Part shown: piece after piece, positions 44,501-51,839 of the stretch
How positions within the stretch are numbered: position 1 is the first letter of the stretch
How the letters are laid out: the number at the start of each line of letters is the position of its first letter
Source of the DNA: RGIG3159 sp034927685
GTDB lineage: Bacteria > Bacillota > Clostridia > Oscillospirales > Oscillospiraceae
Direction: 5' to 3'
Assembly (NCBI GenBank): GCA_034927685.1
Contig: JAYFPO010000005.1
Coordinates: forward strand, 1-64,000
DNA length: 64,000 bases
Made by a program: the position numbers and the translations under genes
The notes under the pieces: generated by a model
What the model saw: the letters and a program-made list of their open reading frames with translations, nothing else
Databases searched by the model: none
Told to the model about the DNA's origin: nothing

Positions 44501-45969
44501 CCGCGCCGCAGACCTCTGCGCCTGCCGTTCCGGATGCTTCTGAAAAGCAGGCGGGACCGGCGACACAGCAGCCGGTGATGCCCGTGCTTTCCGCAATCTG
44601 GCGGGCGTCACTTGGGTGCGAGGCTGTCTCGGAGACGGAGTCCTTCTTCCGCCAGGGCGGCACATCCCTTTCCGCGCTTGGCGTTCTGACCAAATACTAT
44701 AGCGCGGGATATTCTATGACCATGGCCGACTTTTACGCCCATCCGACGCTCTCGGAGCAGGCGGGGCTGCTTGGCGATACGGTTTCCGCCGCACCGGCGG
44801 CCCCGGATGCCCCGAATGCGCCGTCGGTAATTTGCCCCGCGCCGATGCAAACGTTGGGCGGTTCCGGCCTGCCTGCCGGCTGTGTGCTGCTGACCGGCGC
44901 GACCGGTTTCCTCGGCGCGCACCTGCTGCGGGAGCTGCTGGACGGTGACGCCGCGGCGCGCGTGGTCTGCGTGCTCCGTGACGGCGACAAGGCGAGGCTG
45001 TTTTCCATTCTCGGCCAGTATTTCGGCTCGGCGTGGAGCGCGCAGCAAGGCTGGAAAATCAGCGTGGTGCGAGGCGATTTGACGCGGCCGCATATGGGAA
45101 TGCTCTCCGACAATTACGCTGCGCTTTCCTCCATGGCGGACGTCGTTTTCCACACGGCCGCGGACGTGCGTCACTATGCGAGCGACCAGAATTCTCAGCT
45201 TACGAACGTGCTTGGGACGGCCAACGCGGCGCAGTTCGCGCTGGAGGCCGGAATTCCGTTCCACCATGTCTCCACAATCAGCATTTGCGGCGAGTATGTG
45301 GTTGCCGAGCCGGAACGCCGCGCGGATTTCACGGAGGCGGACTTCGACATCGGCCAGAACTGGCATGATAATATCTACATGAAAGGAAAATTTCTGGCGG
45401 AACGCGAGGTCTACGACCGCATGGAACGCGGCCTGAACGCCAGAGTGTACCGCGTCGGCCGTCTGGTCGGGCGGGACAGCGACGGAGTGTTTCAGCTGCG
45501 GCCGGAGACAAACGCGCTCTACCTGACGCTGCGCGGTTTGCAGATCGTCGGCGCCCTGCCGGAGGCCATGGCGGGCACTCCCATTGATTTGACGCCGGTG
45601 GACTTCTGCGCCAAAGCAATTCTGGCGCTTTCCGGAGGACCCATGCCGGTTTGTCACATCGCTGATCCCACGCCGGTGTCGCTGCTGGAAGCCGCCAGGG
45701 CTGTCTTGCCCGGGATACCGGCTCTGTCCGGCGAGACGTTTTCCACGCTGCTCGGTGCGATGCTTGCCGGGGAGAACGCGGCGCAGCTGGCGCCGCTCCT
45801 GGATCAGTGGAACCGAGCGCATACCTGCGGAGAAGCACGGATTACGCCTCGGTGGGAGAGCACCTTGGTCCAGCTCCGCGCAGGTGGGTTTGCCATGCCG
45901 GAATCTACGCCGGAAACGCGCCTGAGGGCGTTCCGGATTGACGCGGAGAGAGGTGAAAGCGACTCGTGA
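38578..45969 (+). CDS. two-module NRPS, C-A-T-C-A-T-R, reductive release
   Basis: 2463 aa. C1 about 5-440 (HHLISDG, active His137, Asp141), A1 about 447-960 (YTSGSTGKPKG from 606), T1 with carrier Ser986 (FGGNSL), C2 about 1030-1460 (HHIVGDG, His1167/Asp1171), A2 about 1482-1985 (FTSGSTGKPKG from 1625), T2 with Ser2030 (QGGTSL), and a terminal thioester reductase about 2100-2463 (TGATGFLG 2106-2113; Tyr2267-x3-Lys2271). The N-terminal C domain implies that an acyl starter is joined to the first amino acid. The R domain releases an aldehyde or alcohol. Provisional specificity codes by alignment to PheA are DALSLGQVG (A1) and DIAQLAVVY (A2); neither matches a code I can assign. The ribosome site is GAGGTG. 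It overlaps the kinase gene by 4 bp. Confidence 0.95.
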   Translation: MQNESSHFAFSRSQRNIWTLEQRYAGTSINVISATVQVTGHVDFTLLARSVNLLLEADASLRLRLLPSDGEPLQTYAPYEETQFPVLDFTQTDPDGVEHWMTATAREPMPLYGAPLCRFYLFRLGEEEGGLLLKAHHLISDGWSQVLLCNRIAETYLSLLEGGAPTPTPSPDYRTHIRQEQEYLEEKACARDESYWKTLLEEPSEPLQFKEQRGADLSPVGRRLSFRLPEVLNHAIETFCRARRVSPFAPYYMALAIAAQRMGCGKRFAVGIPIHNRADLTAKQTTGMFVSTLPLITELDESWTAEEFCERLGESWMELLRHQRYPYERIEALPRAGGGRLFTTALSYQDNLSYKSERATVRFSGRWHYSGYQSEQLCIHITNLEDHRRYTVDYDYLTQLFTAEEIAQLHRVICAILDQLLHYQTRPIREVSILSTDEREQVVYTFNATPAPAVGGLFAAFAETAAAHPSRVALIERGAEQEKLTYDMLYGRALALGAALQEAGCGKETLVAVLLPRGNLLGVAMTGVMAAGGAWLLLSPDLPTARLQELLTGSGAGLLLTSESLCTTRSCREFGLPVLLADRLAPEGDGFSPALVSMDALAYVVYTSGSTGKPKGVEITQSNLLNFAAGMRQVFPQGAMLSLTNVSFDAFVLESAVSLLNGLTVVFASDETQEDPDAMAALLHDFGVDYLSMTPSRLRTYLQYSAFRAVLSGRKGILCGGEAFPGDLLSDLKELTAAHIYNQYGPSETTVGVSIAELSHCAQISVGKPMRGCALYILDKRLEPLPIGVAGELYIGGACVGRGYRGAPELTSRAFQDDPFLTGGRMYRTGDVGCWTAEGELRLRGRRDRQLKLRGQRVEPDELAFCLLRHPAVRQSAVRAAEQFGQTVLCAYYTSEEPVSEQELMQFLGSRLPVYLLPARILRLDAMPMTSSGKVDEKALPMPEFGRGDRIPSTDLQREIVAVFRDVLGRPELGADGDYFLFGGNSLNAMETVGRLEPILGRRLRISNLYACRSAVQLEQWLRGGTDAPSAPLSPLRRAEARECYPLSEIQRNIYIECLIGSGGMAYHMPGAFRLGIVPDQARLESAFRTLIAEDDLYRTAFQIEDDRPVAKILPEVAFSLPVLSSADFASAWAEFLQPFALDRPPLLRAALWRDETGWVLLLDVHHIVGDGVSTPMLLSRLNAFYLGKHPAPLSLTYRDFCCEEERRDPSEALLAWTEHLKDLPEALDLPADLPRPRPFDFAGAHAAFALSDRLASACRDFCTERSLTPYMLFTAAYCLLLARISGRDAVVVGTPVSGRNRPELWQICGPFLSTLPLRLSVGAGETVCAYLDRVRQEVLWLLDHPELPADQVLTALDLPRTYGENPLYQAMFSYRPLDVSALTLGGAPLTMLEADAGTAKLELCLEAAETADTFSFTFEYASSVFEQETIAFYGRCLAALLGEMTAAPDRRLSELAMISDADRLTLLDIPNQMTVPFRSVSVDRLVSEQAARTPDAPAVCFHGEITTFRALEERAAGLAGLLQQSGARPGGRVGLCCRRGPDLFAGMLAILKAGCAYVPFLPDYPAQRVAYMLETAQADVVLCDEACRHALEGMELPGLVNMESGMAAYAPCAVSPSALAYILFTSGSTGKPKGVMVTRRAVANFCAGMRDILAMDEGPVLCVTNMTFDIFLAEGLLPLSMGRRVILADEDERTLPWKMAACMESAQVTTMQITPSQLQMCLADDSFRRAVRQVRLLLLAGEASNSHLVELAAAATDAALIDVYGPTEATVYVSASRLYPNRPVTIGKPLQNCRMYVLDKALRPALPTARGELYLAGVCLSEGYVGRPDLTEAAFVEDPFFPDERMYRTGDLARRKPDGVIECLGRIDAQIKLNGLRIELSEISGAALDSGLVSQCVVLPVEHGDGSAFLRAFAVPAEGADEAALLSHMRGLLPTYMLPAEIVFLPAIPVNPSGKADLPKLKSWVPEVSRADVPAPQTSAPAVPDASEKQAGPATQQPVMPVLSAIWRASLGCEAVSETESFFRQGGTSLSALGVLTKYYSAGYSMTMADFYAHPTLSEQAGLLGDTVSAAPAAPDAPNAPSVICPAPMQTLGGSGLPAGCVLLTGATGFLGAHLLRELLDGDAAARVVCVLRDGDKARLFSILGQYFGSAWSAQQGWKISVVRGDLTRPHMGMLSDNYAALSSMADVVFHTAADVRHYASDQNSQLTNVLGTANAAQFALEAGIPFHHVSTISICGEYVVAEPERRADFTEADFDIGQNWHDNIYMKGKFLAEREVYDRMERGLNARVYRVGRLVGRDSDGVFQLRPETNALYLTLRGLQIVGALPEAMAGTPIDLTPVDFCAKAILALSGGPMPVCHIADPTPVSLLEAARAVLPGIPALSGETFSTLLGAMLAGENAAQLAPLLDQWNRAHTCGEARITPRWESTLVQLRAGGFAMPESTPETRLRAFRIDAERGESDS

Positions 45970-47849
45970 TTTCCAATACTGCCACAGTGATCTTTTGTGT
46001 GATCCTGTTCATTTTGGGTTGGTTTCTCCTTTGGCTGCTGCGCTATCGCGGCTCGTTCCTGCTGAAGCGGCTGTTTGTCGCACTGTCCGCCTGCTATTTT
46101 GTCTGGGTCGTGGCGCTGCTGATGATGAAACTGCTGCAGGCTTCCGACACGACGGGGTTGTTTGTCCTTGATTCTCTGACCTATGTTGGCGTATCTTTTT
46201 GCGCGGTTGTCAGCATGGTGATCGCGCTGGCGTTCACGAAAAGCTGGGAAAAGCTGCCGCGCTGGTGCTGGCTGCTGCTGATCATGCCGGTGCTGACCAA
46301 CCTGATGGTCTGGACCAACCCGCTGCATCACTTTTATTATCTGCACTTTTCCGTGATCCGCAGTGAGCTCAAGTTTGGACCCGGCATCTACATTTCCGGT
46401 ATCTACAATTATGCTTGTTTGATTGTGGACGTTTTGCTGATGCTTCGCTTCATTTTCAACTCGCAAAGCTCCCTGTATACACGGCTGGGCGTCTGTTACA
46501 TTCTCGGCGCCGTCATTCCGCTGGTGGTCAGCATCATGGCGACACTGGGAATTGGCAGCCTCACGATCGCTGCAACGCCCCTGAGTTTTGTGGCGACTCT
46601 GCTCTTTTATGGAATCGCCATCTATCAGCTCCACCTGCTGGATATCCGCCCCATCGCCACGCAGCATGTGCTGGACGGGATTTCAGACTGTTATCTGGTG
46701 CTCAGTGACCAGGAATTGGTGCTGAATTTGAATCAGCCTTTCCGGGAGGTGTTTGGAAAGCAGTATAACATTGTTGAGAACTGCTACCTGAGCGATTGCG
46801 CGAAGGAGGAGGACCGACAGGGAAAGACGCCGATCTACAACCTGCTGACGGCAGTGGAAACCTGCAAACATAAACAGTCGAGCATCTCGTATGAACAGCC
46901 CCTGACCACGGAAGCTTCCAGCGGCACTCGGCGGCAATACTACATCGCGGAGGTTTCTCCTCTTTGGTTGAGCGAGCGGCTGGCCGGTTATGTCTGCATT
47001 TTCAAGGACATCACGGCGCTGAAAAACAGCATGCAGCAGTTGGAGAATGGCAGAACACGCATGATGGAGCAGGAACGGCTGGCGTTTCTGGGGCAGATGG
47101 TGGGCGGTCTTGCCCACAACCTGAAAACCCCGATCATGAGCATCTCCGGCTGCGGTGAGGCTCTGAGCAATCTGGTGATGGAGAGCCGGCAGAGCCTGGA
47201 CGACCCGGGGGTCAACAGCGACGATTACCGAGAGATCTACGGCGAAATGGATTCCTGGGTTGCCAGAATCCGTGAGGCCTGCGCGTATATGTCCGATATT
47301 ATCACCGCCATTAAGGGGCAGGCGGCCCATGCCAGCGCGTCGGAGGATTCCACCTTTTCCCTCTCCGATCTCCTGAAGCGGGTCGCGCTGTTGATGGGGC
47401 ATGAGCTGGTTTCCAGCGGCTGTCAGCTCGTCAGCGAGCAGAATATGGAAGGGGATTTCACGTTCCACGGCGATATCAACAACCTGATCCAGGTTCTGAA
47501 CAACTTGATTTCCAACGCGATCTACGCGCAGAAGCAGGTTGGTGGCGGCAAAATTGTCCTTGGCGTCCGGAGTGGGAAAGACACACTCAGCATCTACGTC
47601 CGAGACACGGGTCCTGGCGTTGAACCGCGTGTCCGGGACCGCATTTTCCGCGAGATGATTACAAGCAAAGGTACGCAGGGAACCGGTCTCGGGCTCTACA
47701 TTTCCAACGCCGTGGTCCGCGGTAAGTTCGGCGGAACCATGTGGGTGGAGGACAATCCCGGTGGCGGCGCTGTATTTGGCCTGTCAATTCCATTGGAGAG
47801 CATGACTTTGATTCCAGCGGATTCTGCCGGAAAGGAGGACAAAACATGA
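45966..47849 (+). CDS. sensor histidine kinase with N-terminal 7TM domain
   Basis: 627 aa from GTG 45966, overlapping the NRPS stop (GTGA). About seven membrane helices occupy residues 5-225, a PAS-like region lies at 230-365, a HisKA domain has phospho-acceptor His384 in GLAHNLKTP, and an HATPase domain follows with NLISNAIYA (N box), DTGPGVEP (G1) and GTGLGLYIS (G2). Position +1 after His384 is Asn instead of the more usual Glu/Asp. It probably senses a membrane-soluble or extracellular ligand and phosphorylates the regulator encoded next. Location inside a biosynthetic operon suggests it perceives the product. Confidence 0.92.
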   Translation: MISNTATVIFCVILFILGWFLLWLLRYRGSFLLKRLFVALSACYFVWVVALLMMKLLQASDTTGLFVLDSLTYVGVSFCAVVSMVIALAFTKSWEKLPRWCWLLLIMPVLTNLMVWTNPLHHFYYLHFSVIRSELKFGPGIYISGIYNYACLIVDVLLMLRFIFNSQSSLYTRLGVCYILGAVIPLVVSIMATLGIGSLTIAATPLSFVATLLFYGIAIYQLHLLDIRPIATQHVLDGISDCYLVLSDQELVLNLNQPFREVFGKQYNIVENCYLSDCAKEEDRQGKTPIYNLLTAVETCKHKQSSISYEQPLTTEASSGTRRQYYIAEVSPLWLSERLAGYVCIFKDITALKNSMQQLENGRTRMMEQERLAFLGQMVGGLAHNLKTPIMSISGCGEALSNLVMESRQSLDDPGVNSDDYREIYGEMDSWVARIREACAYMSDIITAIKGQAAHASASEDSTFSLSDLLKRVALLMGHELVSSGCQLVSEQNMEGDFTFHGDINNLIQVLNNLISNAIYAQKQVGGGKIVLGVRSGKDTLSIYVRDTGPGVEPRVRDRIFREMITSKGTQGTGLGLYISNAVVRGKFGGTMWVEDNPGGGAVFGLSIPLESMTLIPADSAGKEDKT

Positions 47850-48946
47850 GGAAGAGAGTCAATACATCGACGGAAAATCAGGACATCTCCATTTTAGCAC
47901 TGGATGACGATCCGGTGATGACACTGACGCTGCAATCTTATTTTCAGAGCGCTGGCTTTCAGGTCGACGCGGAAAATGATCCAATTGCGGCCATCGAACG
48001 GGTTCGCGGCGGCCAGTATGATGTTCTGCTGCTGGATTTCCTGATGACGCCGATTTGCGGTGACCAGGTGGTGGAGCGTATCCGGGCCTTCAATCAAGAG
48101 CTGTTTATTATCCTTCTGACTGGTCACAAGAGCATGGCGCCTCCCATTAAGACCATCCGTGCTCTTGATATTCAGGGCTACTACGAAAAAAGCGACCGCT
48201 TTGACCAGCTTGAGCTGTTGGTAGAGTCCTGCGTCAAGTCGATTCATCAGATGCGCACGATTCGCATTCAAAACGAGGAACTGGTGGAAACCAACGAAAA
48301 GCTCCGAGAGAGCTATTTGGAAATTATCCGCGTACTTCGGCTGACTGTGGACGCCAGAGATATCTATACCCGCGGCCATTCGGACCGGGTCTCCTACTAC
48401 GCCGTACGTCTGGCCCGCGCCATGGGCCGCGACGATGCTTACTGCGAGCGCGTCCGTATTGCCGGGCTGTTCCACGACGTGGGAAAGCTGAGTATTCCGG
48501 ACTCGATTCTGCTCAAAGATGCCCCGTTGTCGGCGGAAGAGTACGACGAGGTCAAAGAACACCCAGCGCGGGGGTTTGAGCTTTTGTCCTCCGTTAAGGT
48601 GTTCCAGGACGTGGCCAACATTGTCCGCAGCCATCATGAACGCGTGGATGGTCACGGTTATCCCGACGGTCTCCGCAATCACAATATCCCGGAAGAGGCG
48701 CGCATGATCGCAGTTGCCGATTCCTTTGACGCCATGACCTCCACGCGCCGCTACCGTGCCCGCTGCAGCCTGGACTACGCCAGATCAGAGCTGCGCAATG
48801 GCGCCGGTACTCAGTTCGACGCGGAAATGGTTCACGTGTTCCTGGAGCTTCTGAAGCATTATGACAACATGCGGACGGATCTTGCATGGACCTACGATGA
48901 AAACAAGGAGGAAACGCAACAACATGAAACAATGGAAGTTATATGA
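47846..48946 (+). CDS. response regulator with HD-GYP (c-di-GMP phosphodiesterase) output
   Basis: 366 aa from ATG 47846 (ATGA overlap with the kinase; AAAGGAGG upstream). REC domain about 14-130 with acidic pocket D20-D21-D22 and phospho-acceptor Asp64 in LLLDFLM. HD-GYP domain about 165-345 with His210-Asp211 (LFHDVGKL) and HHERVDGHGYPDG (263-275), so the metal site and GYP motif are intact. The predicted reaction is hydrolysis of c-di-GMP (or a related dinucleotide) under control of the cognate kinase. It carries no DNA-binding domain, so output should be through second-messenger level, not direct transcription. Confidence 0.94.
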   Translation: MRKRVNTSTENQDISILALDDDPVMTLTLQSYFQSAGFQVDAENDPIAAIERVRGGQYDVLLLDFLMTPICGDQVVERIRAFNQELFIILLTGHKSMAPPIKTIRALDIQGYYEKSDRFDQLELLVESCVKSIHQMRTIRIQNEELVETNEKLRESYLEIIRVLRLTVDARDIYTRGHSDRVSYYAVRLARAMGRDDAYCERVRIAGLFHDVGKLSIPDSILLKDAPLSAEEYDEVKEHPARGFELLSSVKVFQDVANIVRSHHERVDGHGYPDGLRNHNIPEEARMIAVADSFDAMTSTRRYRARCSLDYARSELRNGAGTQFDAEMVHVFLELLKHYDNMRTDLAWTYDENKEETQQHETMEVI

Positions 48947-50564
48947 TATTCCATACTATGATACTTTTTTTCCCTATCTGACCGATCTGGGAAGAAAATA
49001 TGAGGATCGCATCGCCATCGCCCAATTCAGGCGAAATGGAGAGCTGACGACTCACACTTACCGCCAGCTTAGCGACGACGCATTGGGGCTTGCGCGGACG
49101 TTGCGGGACTGCGGATTTGCCGGGAGTCACCTTGCCATCGTCGGCGAAAACAGCTACGATTGGCTGGTCGCCTTCCTCGGCGTCGCCTGTGCGGGCTGTG
49201 TCGCCGTGACAATCGACACAGAGCAGCCGGACAGCGTGATCCGGGAGATGCTGAAACGTGCAGATGCCGTGGGCGCGTTTGCCTCGGAGACATTTCTTCC
49301 GATCTGCGCCCCGCTGCGAGAAGATGGCAGCCTGCGGATGCTGTCTTCGCTTGCTGCGGAGGAACGGATGGACAGCCTGCACAGTATGTGCGAGGCGGGT
49401 AAAAAGCGGAACACACCGCTGGGCGAAAATCTGACACCGGATACGCCGACCGCCCTCGTCTTTACCTCCGGTACCACCAGCGCCGCCAAGCCGGTGCTGC
49501 TCTCCCAGCAAAACATTCTGGTCAACGCAACCGACAGCCTGCGGCTGGCGGATATCACGCAGGACCTGTTTACGGCGCTGCCGCTGTATCATACCTTCGG
49601 CCTCAACTGTACGGTCCTCGGCACGCTGCTGAACGGCGTTCGCATCACGCTGAACGGCGATCTGAAAACCATGCTGCGGGACCTGCAGCATTCCAATTCC
49701 GGTATTCTGCTGGCGGTACCGCTGGTATTGGAGGCAATTTACAAGGGCCTCATGCGCGGCGTTGAGGAGGCCGGCATGACCGCAAAGGTATCGAAACTGA
49801 TGCGGCTAAATCGGTTTCTGCGGAAATTGCACCTCTCTGTTGGGAGAAAGTCGCTGTTGCGCATCAAGGAGAAGGGCGGACTTGGTTCGGTGAATCTGTG
49901 CGTCTGCGGCGGTGCCAACCTGAGCAGGGAGCTCTCTGAAAATCTGGATATTCTCGGTATTCGAGTGCTGCAGGGCTACGGTATCACAGAATGCTCGCCG
50001 CTGATTTCTGTCAACTGTACGCATTCCAGCGCCATAGGCTCCGTCGGCCATGTGACGCCAAACTGCGAGGTAAAAATTGTGGACGGAGAAATTTTAGCCC
50101 GCGGAAAAAACGTCATGTTGGGATACTATCACGACCCTGCGCAGACCGCCGAGGCGTTTGACGGCGAATGGTTCAGGACCGGGGACCTGGGCTATATGGA
50201 CCGACGCGGCTTTTTGTACATCACAGGCAGGAAGAAAAACCTGATTGTGTTCAAAAACGGCAAAAAAGTCTCGCCGGAAAAGCTGGAAGAGATGATATCC
50301 GGGATTCCCATGGTGGGGGAGGTGCTGGTCAGCGGTACCACCGGCGGCAACGCCACTGACGACGTTAAAATTGCCGCCAGCATCTGTCCGGATTTGCGGG
50401 AGACGGCCGGTATGTCTTCTTACGAAATTTTGGAGCACCTGCAGAAGGAAATTGACGAGCTGAACAAACAGATCCCACCGTATCAGCAGATTCAGATGGT
50501 CAGTATTCGGGATACGGAGTTTGAAAAAACCTCGACGAAAAAGATCAAACGCAGCACCGTATGA
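48924..50564 (+). CDS. acyl-AMP ligase (FadD/FAAL-like) of the NRPS operon
   Basis: 546 aa from ATG 48924 with AAGGAGG at 48906-48912, overlapping the regulator gene by 23 bp. ANL-superfamily motifs: FTSGTTSAAKP (180-190, the usual G after TT is Ser), LPLYHTFGLN, GYGITECSP, WFRTGDLGYMD and the C-terminal Lys region TSTKKIKRS. It should activate a fatty or other carboxylic acid with ATP and load it onto the small ACP encoded next, supplying the acyl starter for the first C domain of the NRPS. Chain length is not predictable here. Confidence 0.9.
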   Translation: MKQWKLYDIPYYDTFFPYLTDLGRKYEDRIAIAQFRRNGELTTHTYRQLSDDALGLARTLRDCGFAGSHLAIVGENSYDWLVAFLGVACAGCVAVTIDTEQPDSVIREMLKRADAVGAFASETFLPICAPLREDGSLRMLSSLAAEERMDSLHSMCEAGKKRNTPLGENLTPDTPTALVFTSGTTSAAKPVLLSQQNILVNATDSLRLADITQDLFTALPLYHTFGLNCTVLGTLLNGVRITLNGDLKTMLRDLQHSNSGILLAVPLVLEAIYKGLMRGVEEAGMTAKVSKLMRLNRFLRKLHLSVGRKSLLRIKEKGGLGSVNLCVCGGANLSRELSENLDILGIRVLQGYGITECSPLISVNCTHSSAIGSVGHVTPNCEVKIVDGEILARGKNVMLGYYHDPAQTAEAFDGEWFRTGDLGYMDRRGFLYITGRKKNLIVFKNGKKVSPEKLEEMISGIPMVGEVLVSGTTGGNATDDVKIAASICPDLRETAGMSSYEILEHLQKEIDELNKQIPPYQQIQMVSIRDTEFEKTSTKKIKRSTV

Positions 50565-50581
50565 TGGAAGGAAGCATTTTC

Positions 50582-50812
50582 ATGTTTGAACTGGTACAGA
50601 AAATTGTCTATGAGGTGACCGGGCGCACCGGCCTGACGCTGGATACCGACTTCGTGTCGGATCTGGAGCTGAACTCTTTTGATATCATGAGCATTGTGTG
50701 CGCCTTTGAGGACCGCTTCGATACGTCGATTCCCACGCGGGATGTGTGGAAGCTTCGCCGGGTCTCCGACGTGCTGGAATATATGAAGCAACGCGGCGTT
50801 ACGGAAGCATGA
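50582..50812 (+). CDS. stand-alone acyl carrier protein
   Basis: 76 aa from ATG 50582, preferred over ATG 50561/50564 because GGAAGGAAG (50566-50574) is correctly spaced; the longer form would overlap the ligase stop (ATGA). The carrier motif is DLELNSFDIMSIV with phosphopantetheine Ser32, a variant of DSL with Asn before Ser. It is likely to hold the acyl starter made by the ligase and donate it to NRPS C1. Its stop overlaps the PPTase start by 4 bp. Confidence 0.88.
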   Translation: MFELVQKIVYEVTGRTGLTLDTDFVSDLELNSFDIMSIVCAFEDRFDTSIPTRDVWKLRRVSDVLEYMKQRGVTEA

Positions 50813-51360
50813 ACAACGAAATCTGGTATCTGCATACAGACGAGGAGTTGGGTCGCTCAGAGGAGCGGCTGCGACAGGCGGCATCGCTGCGTCTTGGGAT
50901 TTCCCCGTCGGACGGTCGCCTGCAGCCGCAGCGCGATGGGCGGGGAAAGCTGTATTTCCCGCTGGCGCCCACGCTGCATTGCTCCGTCAGCCACAGCGGA
51001 GGGATCTGGCTCTGCGCGCTGAGCGGGCTGCCGGTTGGCGTGGATCTGCAGCGTCATCAGCCATGTCCTTGGGAGAAGATTGCCGCGCGATTTTTCAGCG
51101 ACGAAGAGACAAGCTGGCTGAACGGTCAGCCTGCGGCATGTTTTTTTGATGTGTGGTGCGCCAAAGAGAGCTATTTAAAATATACCGGCGCCGGGATGGA
51201 ATTGGGCCTGGACTGCTTCAGCGCGGTTGCAGGTAGCCGGCTGGCGGACGCCGTGCTGGGCGTGCCGCTGCGGCACATCCCATTTGTACCGGATTTTTCT
51301 CTCTGCCTCTGCGGCGGCACCGCAGACGAGGTTGCGCTCCGCGTGCTGCCGAAGGCGTGA
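50809..51360 (+). CDS. Sfp-type 4'-phosphopantetheinyl transferase
   Basis: 183 aa from ATG 50809 (ATGA overlap with the ACP gene). Motifs: SVSHSGG, VGVDLQ (Asp79) and WCAKESYLKYTGAG (Lys119, Glu120) for Mg and CoA binding. It transfers phosphopantetheine from CoA to Ser of the T domains and the ACP, activating the whole assembly line. It is shorter than Sfp (about 224 aa), as in many Clostridia. It is the last gene of the operon, followed at once by a strong terminator. Confidence 0.92.
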   Translation: MNNEIWYLHTDEELGRSEERLRQAASLRLGISPSDGRLQPQRDGRGKLYFPLAPTLHCSVSHSGGIWLCALSGLPVGVDLQRHQPCPWEKIAARFFSDEETSWLNGQPAACFFDVWCAKESYLKYTGAGMELGLDCFSAVAGSRLADAVLGVPLRHIPFVPDFSLCLCGGTADEVALRVLPKA

Positions 51361-51407
51361 AAACGCTGTCCCTCCAAGGCCATAGGCCCTGGAGGGACAG
51401 CGTTTTC
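51361..51407. terminator. intrinsic terminator ending the NRPS operon
   Basis: A perfect 16-bp stem AAAACGCTGTCCCTCC (51361-51376 with 51392-51407), starting at the PPTase stop, with U/A runs for both directions. Confidence 0.93.
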
Positions 51408-51426
51408 ATCTCGTTACTGCTGTAAT

Positions 51427-51597
51427 TCAGGCGTTCGGCTCTTCCTTACAGTGGCAGCAACAGCACTTTCCAGACAGCTCCTTTAGCTTGACGGACAGGC
51501 AGGAGTCCGGCTTGCAGTGGCAGATCACGGTGGCGACAATGGCCAGTACCGCCAGCACCAGAACAATGACGCCCAATATGTTTACGAGCTTCTTCAT
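51427..51597 (-). CDS. small single-span Cys-rich protein, unknown function
   Basis: 56 aa read from ATG 51597 with GGAGGAA at 51604-51610. Residues 4-25 form one membrane helix (VNILGVIVLVLAVLAIVATVI). The C-terminal half has eight Cys residues, including ICHC and the cluster CCCCHC, followed by KEEPNA. The Cys/His cluster could bind a metal or iron-sulfur centre at the membrane surface. No family is recognised. The strong ribosome site and clean frame support it as a gene. Confidence 0.7.
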   Translation of the reverse strand: MKKLVNILGVIVLVLAVLAIVATVICHCKPDSCLSVKLKELSGKCCCCHCKEEPNA

Positions 51598-51635
51598 AAT
51601 TTGTTCCTCCTTGCATGTCCCATGGACAGGCTTTC

Positions 51636-51839
51636 TTATAGTGTAAAATCCGCGTCGGGTGGTATTGGCAACCGCGCAGGCCGTGTGGGCCGCCGCCGAA
51701 GAGGGTCATACCGAAACGCGCTGCAGCTGCAATTCTCCGCTACAACGCCCTTCCTGGGACAGAGCAGCTGCCCATTGCCCAGCGTGGCCGCACGCGCACA
51801 ATTGGCGCAAAACCGGTATTCCTTCCCGTTAAACAGCAT
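51636..51839 (-). CDS. small Cys-rich (zinc-ribbon-like) protein
   Basis: 67 aa from ATG 51839 with GGGAGG upstream. Cys pattern FCANC, LLCPRKG, NCSCSAFRYDPL. The ending CxCxxFRYDPL(R/K)R.P is, from memory, a recurrent small-protein signature in Oscillospiraceae, probably zinc-binding, with unknown role. It overlaps the 3' end of ylbJ by 11 bp and is likely cotranscribed with it. Confidence 0.75.
   Translation of the reverse strand: MLFNGKEYRFCANCARAATLGNGQLLCPRKGVVAENCSCSAFRYDPLRRRPTRPARLPIPPDADFTL

Noticed and set aside
38578..45969. NRPS gene as two fused or frameshifted genes
   Set aside because: All seven domains read continuously with intact catalytic residues and no frame change.
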